The position numbers and the translations under genes are program-made. Below the pieces are notes generated by a model, which had not been told where the DNA came from, made no database searches, and was given only the letters and a program-made list of their open reading frames with translations. This document shows, in pieces, positions 28,803 through 36,429 of a stretch of DNA of 64,000 bases; positions within the stretch are counted from its first letter, which is position 1, and each line of letters starts with the position of its first letter. This DNA is from Mariniflexile fucanivorans (GTDB lineage: Bacteria > Bacteroidota > Bacteroidia > Flavobacteriales > Flavobacteriaceae), in NCBI RefSeq assembly GCF_004341235.1, contig NZ_SLUP01000004.1, positions 248,001 to 312,000 on the forward strand. Direction: 5' to 3'.

Positions 28803-29795
28803 ATGAAAATATTTATCAAATCAATTTTATTTGCATTATTTGCAATGGTAACCTTAAGTACTGTTTATGCTCAGGAAACTAAAAAACTTTCTGACAATGA
28901 AGAAACGATTTATGGCTCATCTGAGAGTACATTTGAAAAACCCACTTGGGGACATTACACTAAAAAAGATGATTTTATTTACGCTCATGTTTATAATTGG
29001 CCTAAAGACGGAAAATTAATTATTTCTAGAAAAATGAATGTAAGAACCGCTTTCTTAAATGATGGGGATAAAAAATTAAAAACACAATTGGTCGATGGGA
29101 ATTTAACTGTTTTTTTACCCAGCGAAGCTCCAGAAGATTTGCCAACAGTTCTAAAAATTGAATTAACACCCACTGAAGATTGGGCAAATTTAGACCGTTA
29201 TAGAAAAGCAAATGCCGAATTAAAAACTCCAACAAAAAACGAACAGCGCGTGGTGTTTATTGGTAACTCCATTACAGATAATTGGACCAGAGATCATGGT
29301 CAATTTTTTGAAGCGAATCCATCTTATGTAAACAGAGGCATTAGTGGGCAAACGAGTGCACAAATGCTATTAAGGTTTCGGCCCGATGTTATAGAATTAA
29401 AGCCAAAGGCAGTGATTATTTCAGCAGGTACTAATGATATCGCAGGTAATAGAGGCGCTATTAGTATCGAACGTATTGCAGGAAATATTTTCTCTATGGT
29501 AGAATTAGCCAAAGCAAATAATATAAAAGTTGTTCTGGCTTCTGTGTTACCAGCATCTAGTTATTCTTGGAGTCCTTCTGTGGTGCCAGCAGATAAAATT
29601 ATTGAATTAAATAAACTCATAAAAGCATATGCTAACGCACATAATGTTGTTTATTTAGATTATTATACACCTATGGTTAATGGCAATAAGGGTTTGAAAG
29701 AGGAATTAGGTCGTGATACGGTTCACCCAAATGCGGCGGGTTATGATGTTATGGAACCTTTGGTACAGGAAGCGATTAAGAAAGCATTAAAATAG
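28803..29795 (+). CDS. Chimera: GH29 N-terminus and C-terminal sandwich without the catalytic barrel, fused to an SGNH esterase
   Basis: A 330-residue secreted protein. Residues 1-32 are a signal peptide and KKLSDNE, like the start of the GH29 at 27088 (KKLSDDE). The next residue begins ETIYGSSESTFEKPTWGHYT, equal to that GH29's C-terminal sandwich (EAIYGASASPYEKPKWGRYT). About 335 barrel residues are missing, in frame. From about residue 145 follows a complete SGNH hydrolase: GNSIT with Ser156, RGISGQ, AGTND, and DTVHPN with Asp305 and His308. So the fucosidase activity is gone, and the protein is likely a carbohydrate O-acyl esterase carrying a relic sandwich domain. It has no 21-bp operator upstream. 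Confidence 0.87.
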   Translation: MKIFIKSILFALFAMVTLSTVYAQETKKLSDNEETIYGSSESTFEKPTWGHYTKKDDFIYAHVYNWPKDGKLIISRKMNVRTAFLNDGDKKLKTQLVDGNLTVFLPSEAPEDLPTVLKIELTPTEDWANLDRYRKANAELKTPTKNEQRVVFIGNSITDNWTRDHGQFFEANPSYVNRGISGQTSAQMLLRFRPDVIELKPKAVIISAGTNDIAGNRGAISIERIAGNIFSMVELAKANNIKVVLASVLPASSYSWSPSVVPADKIIELNKLIKAYANAHNVVYLDYYTPMVNGNKGLKEELGRDTVHPNAAGYDVMEPLVQEAIKKALK

Positions 29796-29800
29796 AAAAT

Positions 29801-29837
29801 TATCATAGTTTATATGCATTGAATCATGATTTAAAAG
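29801..29837 (+). promoter_or_regulatory. Tandem 21-bp operator, copy F (no intact gene directly downstream)
   Basis: ATAGTTTA (29805-29812) and ATGATTTA (29826-29833), both preceded by TC, are exactly 21 bp apart. It begins 10 bases after the SGNH gene's stop codon. The next intact gene starts nearly 500 bp away and has its own operator copy. Confidence 0.55.
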
Positions 29838-30180
29838 CTATTTCAAAAAAAATACAATAACATTGTTGCAACAGTTTTTATGTTGTCTTCAATGGTTTTT
29901 TTATACATTCTCTTTCAAAATAAACAGCTTTGGTTGAAAATTTTCAACCGACCTCTAAAGTTGTATTCAAATGGCAACGCATGGCAACATTTAGTTTATT
30001 CAGTTCCAAAGGAATTCGTGATTAATTGTGAATGAAAGCAGTAAAAAACGGAAGTTATGATGCTTCAAAAGAAGTTGGTTAAAGTCAAACTAAATTAATC
30101 AATTGTTCTTTAACTGAATTATTCAGAATAAAACGTCAATCCATAAAAAAGCTAAAAAGTAATTAAATCATACAAAAATA
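29834..30180 (+). pseudogene. Possible gene relic in a 524-base gene-poor stretch
   Basis: Between 29796 and 30319 no intact gene is visible. Directly after operator F there is a short frame beginning like a signal peptide (around 29882, MLSSMVFLYILF) that stops after about 51 codons. In another frame near 29937 stands QPTSKVVFKWQRMATF, faintly like the start of some GH29 proteins. Both stop soon after. I read this as the decayed remains of a gene once driven by operator F, with low confidence. It may equally be plain intergenic DNA. Confidence 0.25.
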
Positions 30181-30185
30181 ATCAG

Positions 30186-30224
30186 AAAAAAGCAGTTTTT
30201 TAATTTTTAAGAAAGTGCTTTTTT
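30186..30224 (+). terminator. Possible Rho-independent terminator
   Basis: AAAAAAGCA (30186-30194) pairs perfectly with TGCTTTTTT (30216-30224) around a 21-base loop, and the right arm itself ends in Ts. It stands just before operator E and could end any transcript coming through the gene-poor stretch. Confidence 0.45.
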
Positions 30225-30238
30225 GTTAAAAGGGCTTT

Positions 30239-30296
30239 AAGTTATAACTCATACAACATATGTTATAATTTAAAGTGGTATTGGTTTGTATTTTTG
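30239..30296 (+). promoter_or_regulatory. Tandem operator, copy E, plus -7 box, upstream of the beta-helix/T9SS gene
   Basis: ATAACTCA (30244) and ATAATTTA (30265) are 21 bp apart; the first half-site is the weaker. TATTTTTG at 30289-30296 is a perfect match to the Bacteroidota -7 consensus TAnnTTTG and begins 24 bp after the second core, so that half-site covers the place of the -33 box, as expected for activator-dependent transcription. The start codon follows at 30320. Confidence 0.65.
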
Positions 30297-30319
30297 AAAA
30301 ACACTAAGAAAACTAAATT

Positions 30320-32374
30320 ATGAAGAAAAAATACACTTTCGTAAAAACAATTATTATTGCATTTTTGGCCCTGTTTATACAGCAATTGGAGGCCCAAACT
30401 ATAACTGTAAATTCTTTAGAAGATTTATTGCCTTATTTAAAACTCGATAATGTAGATGTTAAATTAGCTCCAGGCGATTATTCCATAAATGCATTTGATA
30501 TTACCGCAGGAAAATTTTCTAATCCTTTATTTCTTTTTGAGGGTTCAGATAGCACTTACGATTTTACCGATGTTAAAATTAGCATTAACACGTTGGTGCT
30601 TACAAAATTTGGTAATAATGAAGTTAACGAACTCCAAATATTGGGAAACAACAACGTCCTTAAAAATTTAACTATTGAAGATATAGGTACAACAGCGCCA
30701 AGTGATAGGGCTCAGTCTATAATAATGGATGGACGAGATAATAGGATAGAGGGTTTTAATCTAACGGTTAGGGGTTCTTATCCTTATGGTTATGGTGATG
30801 CCTTTGGCAAAGGGGGAGGTGCAGTTATTGCTCATAATAAACATTCAGGGGTTTTAATCAGGGGTCTGCGCAATCATCTTAAAGATTGTAATATAATTTC
30901 CCGTTCTTATGGTCATATCGTTTTTATGCAAGCTGCCAGTTATCCTACTATTGAGGGTTGCTACATTGAAGGAGAAATGAGAACAACTGATGATATGCTG
31001 TTAGAAGAAAATACAGGTAGTCCAGCAGATAATGTAGATTTTATGACGGATTGGGGTTACAGGCTCCCACCTGGTTACATGATGAGTTTGCAAGAAGGAG
31101 GCATTAGAGCTTACAATGCAGGCACAACCTATATCGATGGTGTAGAAATTCAAAGAGGTACCGATAATCCAACAGTTAAAGACTGTACTATTAAAAATGC
31201 AAGAACAGGTGTTACTTTGGTACACGCTACTGGTACTAAACATGTTGAAAATGTTACCTTAATAGGATGTGAACAAGGGTATTCTATAGGAAGTGGAACC
31301 GTTATAAACTGTAGTGGCGATGCTCAGTATGGTCCTGTATTAAGTTTTGCGTATTCAAGTGATAAAAACACCGATATAGATATTAATGTCTTGCCTGCTG
31401 AAGGTCCTTATTATAACGGTAGTGGTACCGTAGCTTATATAGGAGGTTCTGCTCATAATATTACATTGCATGGCAACGATCCAAACGCGAATCTTAAAAT
31501 TCAAGTGGGTGGCGATAAAAACAATGTAAGGGTATTAGGCGAACCATTTAATCAAAATCCGCTTACAGCATCAAATTTGGTTCTTAATAATCAAACCGAT
31601 TTTCCTGTGGTTTTAGATGCCATGAGTTCTAATGTTACTGGGGAATCTTGTGGAGAAATTACTGATAATGGAACAAGTAACAATGTGGTGGATTGTGGTG
31701 AAACCGTTACTTTTCCTGATCCTAGTGCCATATATTTGATTAATAATCCAAGATGGACTGCTAGATTAGGTGCAGATGGAGGAAATGAAGTATTAATGCT
31801 AGCAGAAACCGCTTCAACTACCACCGCGCAATGGAAATTTACTCCTGTTCCTTCAGAATCTGGTTATTATTACATGGATTGTGTTGGCGGAGGTGATAAA
31901 CCTAGGGTTACAGCTAATGATGGATCGGTTTCAATAATGCAAGCAAGTACAGTTACAGATGATTCAGCAAAATGGCGATTTGATTTATATGATGGCGATT
32001 TATTTCATATTACCAACAAAAACGATAAAAGATTGCGTGGTGTTGATACCTATGTAGATATTGTTGAAACTGATAGTAATGGTTCATACACTAGGTTTTC
32101 ATTTACTAGCATGACGCTTAATACCAATGATGTTGTTTTAGAGGAAGATATTACTATATTTCCTGTCCCTACATCAGGTGTTCTTAATATTCAATTTAGA
32201 AAATCAGTTTCAGGAAAAGTTGAATTATTGGATATAACAGGAAAAATCCTTATTTCAAGTAGTATAAAAAACAGGAATACAACATTAAATTTGTCAAATT
32301 TCCCAACTGGAATATATATTGCCAGGATTTATTCAGGCGAAAGTGTATCCACTAAAAAGATTGTTAAAAAGTAA
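30320..32374 (+). CDS. Secreted right-handed beta-helix protein with ricin-like domain and T9SS sorting tail
   Basis: 684 residues. After the signal peptide (ending LEAQ) comes a parallel beta-helix (about 26-460) with LTVRGSYPYGYGDAF, RSYGHIVFMQ and EGGIRAYNAG. Next is a ricin-type trefoil-like region with QWKFTPV and KWRFDLY (about 470-590). The last 80 residues (ITIFPVPTSGVLNIQF to STKKIVKK) are a type A T9SS sorting domain, so the protein is exported across the outer membrane. The beta-helix is homologous to the protein at 46565. The fold is shared by PL6, PL1 and several GH families; I cannot assign the activity. It is alone in its transcription unit, between operator E and a terminator. 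Confidence 0.8.
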   Translation: MKKKYTFVKTIIIAFLALFIQQLEAQTITVNSLEDLLPYLKLDNVDVKLAPGDYSINAFDITAGKFSNPLFLFEGSDSTYDFTDVKISINTLVLTKFGNNEVNELQILGNNNVLKNLTIEDIGTTAPSDRAQSIIMDGRDNRIEGFNLTVRGSYPYGYGDAFGKGGGAVIAHNKHSGVLIRGLRNHLKDCNIISRSYGHIVFMQAASYPTIEGCYIEGEMRTTDDMLLEENTGSPADNVDFMTDWGYRLPPGYMMSLQEGGIRAYNAGTTYIDGVEIQRGTDNPTVKDCTIKNARTGVTLVHATGTKHVENVTLIGCEQGYSIGSGTVINCSGDAQYGPVLSFAYSSDKNTDIDINVLPAEGPYYNGSGTVAYIGGSAHNITLHGNDPNANLKIQVGGDKNNVRVLGEPFNQNPLTASNLVLNNQTDFPVVLDAMSSNVTGESCGEITDNGTSNNVVDCGETVTFPDPSAIYLINNPRWTARLGADGGNEVLMLAETASTTTAQWKFTPVPSESGYYYMDCVGGGDKPRVTANDGSVSIMQASTVTDDSAKWRFDLYDGDLFHITNKNDKRLRGVDTYVDIVETDSNGSYTRFSFTSMTLNTNDVVLEEDITIFPVPTSGVLNIQFRKSVSGKVELLDITGKILISSSIKNRNTTLNLSNFPTGIYIARIYSGESVSTKKIVKK

Positions 32375-32404
32375 TAACTAAAACTATTTTGGTTTATTAG
32401 AACT

Positions 32405-32442
32405 AAAAGGTCGCTCTAAACAAGTGGCCTTTTTTGTTTTTT
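32405..32442 (+). terminator. Rho-independent terminator after the beta-helix/T9SS gene
   Basis: AAAAGGTC (32405-32412) pairs with GGCCTTTT (32426-32433), including one G-U pair, followed by a T-rich run. The rest of the gap 32375-32687 (313 bases) contains an AT-rich region with a small ATATGCATAT palindrome near 32478 and operator B, and no gene. Confidence 0.65.
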
Positions 32443-32529
32443 ATCTAAGCTCAAAATAAGCTTATGCGTCATAAAATATATGCATATGTTATAAAGTGCT
32501 TTTATACAATACTTATTGGATATGAAAAC

Positions 32530-32571
32530 GCCCATAATTTATAGTTAATGAGACATAATTTATAGTTAATC
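32530..32571 (+). promoter_or_regulatory. Tandem 21-bp operator, copy B, upstream of the Kelch-lyase-GH172 cassette
   Basis: CATAATTTATAGTTAAT occurs twice without mismatch, at 32533-32549 and 32554-32570, exactly 21 bp apart. It is the cleanest copy of the motif. The first gene of the cassette starts at 32688. I see no good TAnnTTTG box at the distance found for copy E. Confidence 0.7.
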
Positions 32572-32687
32572 TATTCTAAAAATAAGAACTTGCGTGTTTA
32601 AACGAAAAAGATAGAATTTTTCCAATTAATGAAAAAATTCATAGTAGATAGAGTTTTAAAACTTTATATAAACCTTTAAATCAAGAA

Positions 32688-33677
32688 ATGATGCGTGCTT
32701 CCTTTTTTATATTCATATGTCTTACAATAGGATTAAATCAAAAGTTGTCAGCTCAAATTTTTGATGATTATCATTGGGAAACATTAAATTGTACAGGAGA
32801 ACCAGTTGAACGTCATGAAGCTGCTTTCGTAGAAGTTGAAGGTAAGTTCTATTTGTTAGGGGGTCGCCGTATTCAAGAGGTTTCTATCTTCAATCCAAAA
32901 ACTTATACATGGACTTCAGGTGCTAAACCACCTATCGAACTGCATCATTTTCAAGGGGTGTCTTATAAAGGAAATGTATATGTTGCAGGGGCTCATACGG
33001 GTAAATATCCTCACGAAACACCTGTGGAAGATGTTTTTATTTATAATCCTAAAAACGATACTTGGTCTAAAAGTTTTAAAATGCCAGAGGATAGGCTAAG
33101 AGCTTCCACCACGGCGAGTATCTATAAAAACAAGCTTTATTTAACAGGTGGCATTATTGATGGGCATTGGGACGGACATGTTAATTGGTTTGATTGTTAT
33201 GATTTTAAAACAGGTAAATGGGAAATACTTCCAGATGCACCTCGTGCCAGAGACCATGCCACTTCGGTAGTTTGTAATGATAAATTGTACGTTTTAGGAG
33301 GTAGAATTACTTCAGGTAAAATAAAAAAGGTTTTTGAATTAACTATAGGTGAAGTAGATGTATTCGATTTTAAAACAAAAACATGGAGTACGATGGAATC
33401 AAAAGTACCAACGGAACGCGCAGGCTGTACGGCCGTAACTATTAAAAATAACATCCTATTTGCAGGAGGTGAAAGTACAGTTCAAAATGAAGCCCATAGT
33501 GAATTAGAGTGTCTTGATACCACAACAGGAACATGGAGTACTTTACCAAGCTTACCAGAAGGCAGACATGGAACCCAACTTATTTGGTATAAAAAGAGAC
33601 TTTACATAGCTTCAGGTTGTGGTAAAAGAGGTGGAAACCCAGAGTTAAAAACAATATTAAGTTTTAGTGATAAGTAA
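32688..33677 (+). CDS. Secreted Kelch-repeat beta-propeller protein
   Basis: A 329-residue protein with signal peptide ending LSAQ and six Kelch blades, each with a GG pair and a Tyr/Trp end: KFYLLGGRR, NVYVAGAHT, KLYLTGGII, KLYVLGGRI, ILFAGGEST and RLYIASGCG. Six blades make one propeller. Kelch propellers serve as binding platforms or, as in NanM, as sugar mutarotases; nothing here decides between these. It heads a cassette with a heparinase-fold protein (19 bp downstream) and GH172, so it likely handles the products or substrate of those enzymes. Confidence 0.82.
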   Translation: MMRASFFIFICLTIGLNQKLSAQIFDDYHWETLNCTGEPVERHEAAFVEVEGKFYLLGGRRIQEVSIFNPKTYTWTSGAKPPIELHHFQGVSYKGNVYVAGAHTGKYPHETPVEDVFIYNPKNDTWSKSFKMPEDRLRASTTASIYKNKLYLTGGIIDGHWDGHVNWFDCYDFKTGKWEILPDAPRARDHATSVVCNDKLYVLGGRITSGKIKKVFELTIGEVDVFDFKTKTWSTMESKVPTERAGCTAVTIKNNILFAGGESTVQNEAHSELECLDTTTGTWSTLPSLPEGRHGTQLIWYKKRLYIASGCGKRGGNPELKTILSFSDK

Positions 33678-33696
33678 AAATAATAAACAAAAACAT

Positions 33697-36426
33697 ATGA
33701 AAAAGACCCTAGCATTCATAATATTAATTTCTTTTGGAAATTGGTCACACGCTCAAATTCCACTTCCTAATAATTTAGAAGAAGGATACCCACGCATGTA
33801 TATTACCCAATCTGGGAAAAAGGATTTACAGAAAACAATCAAAAAAGAAACGTGGGCAAAAGAAGTTTTAGAGGGTATCCATAATCGTATTGATGCTCAT
33901 GTGGAGCGTCATGTTGAAGACCCAGAATGGATGGTGTCTCGCTTGCAAATGTATTGGAAAACAAAATCTACCAATATTTATGTTGATGGTATAAACTATT
34001 CACATGCCGATGGCGAAGCGCCCGTGCCTACAGTACGTTTTGTAGGCTCTAGAGATTATACAACGCCTTACGGAACACCAAAATTAGAAGATATTTTGCC
34101 ATATATGGATGATCCCCGTGGGCTGTATTTACCAAACCGTAGTAAAGATGGAAACCCTTTTGAGTGGGTAGATCCTTCTAAAACGGGAAGAATTATTTAT
34201 TCCATTAATGAACAAATAATTGAGTTAGCGCGTGATGCAGCTTTTATTTATTGGTTAGAAAATGATGAGCGTTATGCTAAATTTGCTTACGATATTATAC
34301 ATACCTACTTAGAAGGTATGTCTTACAGAAGTGAACCCATCGATTTGCTTAATGGGCATATTCAAACGCTTGTTGGGTTTACAAATTTTCAAGTAATACA
34401 TGAAAACGTTCTCATTGATGTAGCAGAACTTTATGATTATTTACATCAGTATATAGAAGCATCACATGCTGAAAATATCCCTATGTATGATAAAACCATT
34501 AAAAGATGGACAGACCAAATCATAAAAAATGGGGTGCCACAAAATAACTGGAACTTGCATCAAGCTAAGACTATTTTAAAAGCGGCCATGGTGTTGCAGG
34601 ATAATAAAAATTATGAAGACGGAAAAGGACGTGAATATTATATAGATTATATATTGAACAAGACTTCAGCACGCCAATGGTCGTTAACTAAATTTATGGA
34701 GTTTGCTTACGATTTTAATACGGGTGTTTGGGCAGAATGTCCTGGGTATGCACAAGGGGTTACAAAAGATTTAACGCATTTTATTAGTGATTTCGATAAT
34801 ACTTTCGATCACAACATTTTACCTTATACACTAGTAATTCCGAAGGCTGTAAAAATGTTGCCACAGTATTTGTTTCCAAACGGGCAAACCGTTGCTTTTG
34901 GAGATTCAAATTATGGAGACATTTATACAGACGCTTTCACAGATTTGATACGTGTTGCTCAGAAAAACAAGGATGAGGCCCTAGAAAAAGAATTTACAGG
35001 TTTGTATCGATTATTTAATAAAGATTCTGAAGGATCAGGAAAAGGAAAAGGAAAACCAAGAGCTGATATTTCTTCATTTTTTCAGAGTAAACCATTGGAA
35101 ATCAATCCGAAATATCCGGAAGGAAATATAGGAGATTACATCACTCAAACCTTTTATGCGCCTAATGTGAGCTGGCATGTGCAACGTATGGGAACTGGTA
35201 AAGATGGCATGATGGTTTCGTTAAATGCTTCTTTAGGAAACCACATGCACGCCAACGGCATCAATATGGAATTGTACGGTAAAGGTTTTGTACAAGGTGC
35301 AGATCCAGGAAAAGGGGCTGGTTATTTACAACCTATTTATCTAGAATTTTACTCGCAGTTTCCCGCGCATAATACGGTAATGGTAGATGGAGTTTCTTCA
35401 TATACTGAAATGTTTAGTAACCACGCTTTCGATTTAATGGGTGAATATCCAAAATCGGAACAAAAGGATGGTTACTATCCCAACATCACATATTCCGACG
35501 TGTATTTTTTAGAACCAGAAACGCGCAGCGACCAAAGCAGATTGGTAAGTACCATAAAAACAGGTGCAACTACGGGGTATTATGTAGATATTTTCCGTTC
35601 AAAAAAACAACGCAAAGGCGATAAGTTCCATGATTATTTCTACCATAATTTAGGTCAGAGTATGGAAATTTTAGATGCTGATGGAAAACCATTAAACTTG
35701 ACACCATCTGAAGAAATGGCTTTTGCTGGTGGATTTCTTTATGCTTTCGATTATCAATGGGATAAAAAATCAATTAAAACGAATAACGATTATCAAGCAC
35801 AATGGAAAATTGATAGACCTGAAGGTGAGGAAGATGTATTTATGAATTTATGGATGAAAGGCTCAGAAAATAGAGAAATATTTTCATTGAAATCGCCACC
35901 AAACAAAGCATTCAAAGGAAACTCTGGTTTGCCTTATGATGTTGATAAAGCACCGTATTTAACCTTCAATGCACGTCAATTTGGGGAAGCATGGGAGCAT
36001 CCATTTGTGTCGGTTTATGAACCATTCACTTCAACAGAAGGCAAAAGTATAACATCGATAAAAAGTTTTGATGATGAAAATGGAAGTAAAGATTTTGTTG
36101 GTTTAAACATTATCAGCAAATCTGGTAGAGAAGATTTTGTTTTTTCTACAACTAACAATAAAACAGCAAAATATAAACAGATTTCTACGGATGCGACTTA
36201 TGCGTTGATTGGAAATGAGAAAAATGGTGATTTTGTTTTATTTATGGGTAATGGCAAGCAATTGAATGCCAATGGTTATAAAATTTCAGCTTCTGAAATC
36301 GGTAATGTGGTGCTGGAGTTTAAACAAGGAGAACTTTTATTGAATAATGAAGTGCCAGTTACGATTACTTATAAAAATATAGAAACCAAATTCAACGTAG
36401 ATGGGTTACGTAAAATTAAATTATAA
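33697..36426 (+). CDS. Large heparinase II/III-fold protein, paralogue D (putative uronate lyase)
   Basis: A 909-residue secreted protein (signal peptide ending WSHAQ) of the same design as the one at 8720: DPEWMVSRLQMYWKTKSTN, NWNLHQAK, GNHMHANG and SQFPAHNTVMVDG are all kept. With paralogue A it forms the pair that retains every conserved His, so it is the best candidate for an active lyase. A frame extension to a GTG at 33667 overlaps the Kelch stop, but the ATG at 33697 gives the proper signal peptide. The GH172 gene follows after 3 bp. Confidence 0.86.
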   Translation: MKKTLAFIILISFGNWSHAQIPLPNNLEEGYPRMYITQSGKKDLQKTIKKETWAKEVLEGIHNRIDAHVERHVEDPEWMVSRLQMYWKTKSTNIYVDGINYSHADGEAPVPTVRFVGSRDYTTPYGTPKLEDILPYMDDPRGLYLPNRSKDGNPFEWVDPSKTGRIIYSINEQIIELARDAAFIYWLENDERYAKFAYDIIHTYLEGMSYRSEPIDLLNGHIQTLVGFTNFQVIHENVLIDVAELYDYLHQYIEASHAENIPMYDKTIKRWTDQIIKNGVPQNNWNLHQAKTILKAAMVLQDNKNYEDGKGREYYIDYILNKTSARQWSLTKFMEFAYDFNTGVWAECPGYAQGVTKDLTHFISDFDNTFDHNILPYTLVIPKAVKMLPQYLFPNGQTVAFGDSNYGDIYTDAFTDLIRVAQKNKDEALEKEFTGLYRLFNKDSEGSGKGKGKPRADISSFFQSKPLEINPKYPEGNIGDYITQTFYAPNVSWHVQRMGTGKDGMMVSLNASLGNHMHANGINMELYGKGFVQGADPGKGAGYLQPIYLEFYSQFPAHNTVMVDGVSSYTEMFSNHAFDLMGEYPKSEQKDGYYPNITYSDVYFLEPETRSDQSRLVSTIKTGATTGYYVDIFRSKKQRKGDKFHDYFYHNLGQSMEILDADGKPLNLTPSEEMAFAGGFLYAFDYQWDKKSIKTNNDYQAQWKIDRPEGEEDVFMNLWMKGSENREIFSLKSPPNKAFKGNSGLPYDVDKAPYLTFNARQFGEAWEHPFVSVYEPFTSTEGKSITSIKSFDDENGSKDFVGLNIISKSGREDFVFSTTNNKTAKYKQISTDATYALIGNEKNGDFVLFMGNGKQLNANGYKISASEIGNVVLEFKQGELLLNNEVPVTITYKNIETKFNVDGLRKIKL

Positions 36427-36429
36427 TAT

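Noticed and set aside
28803-29250. Annotating the gene at 28803 as a GH29 fucosidase
   Set aside because: Only the GH29 start and C-terminal sandwich are present; the whole catalytic barrel with its nucleophile is absent.
30320-32374. Calling the beta-helix protein an alginate lyase or chondroitinase B (PL6)
   Set aside because: The fold fits, but I could not find the PL6 catalytic Lys/Arg pattern with confidence, and the conserved motifs shared with 46565 are different.
32471-32500. A second tandem operator before the Kelch gene (ATAAAATA and ATAAAGTG)
   Set aside because: The two cores are 20, not 21, bp apart and match the half-site poorly; copy B lies just downstream.
8720-36426. Reading the locus as an ulvan PUL because of the heparinase-fold proteins
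   Set aside because: No rhamnosidase (GH78, GH106), GH88 or GH105 is seen, while fucosidases of three families are.
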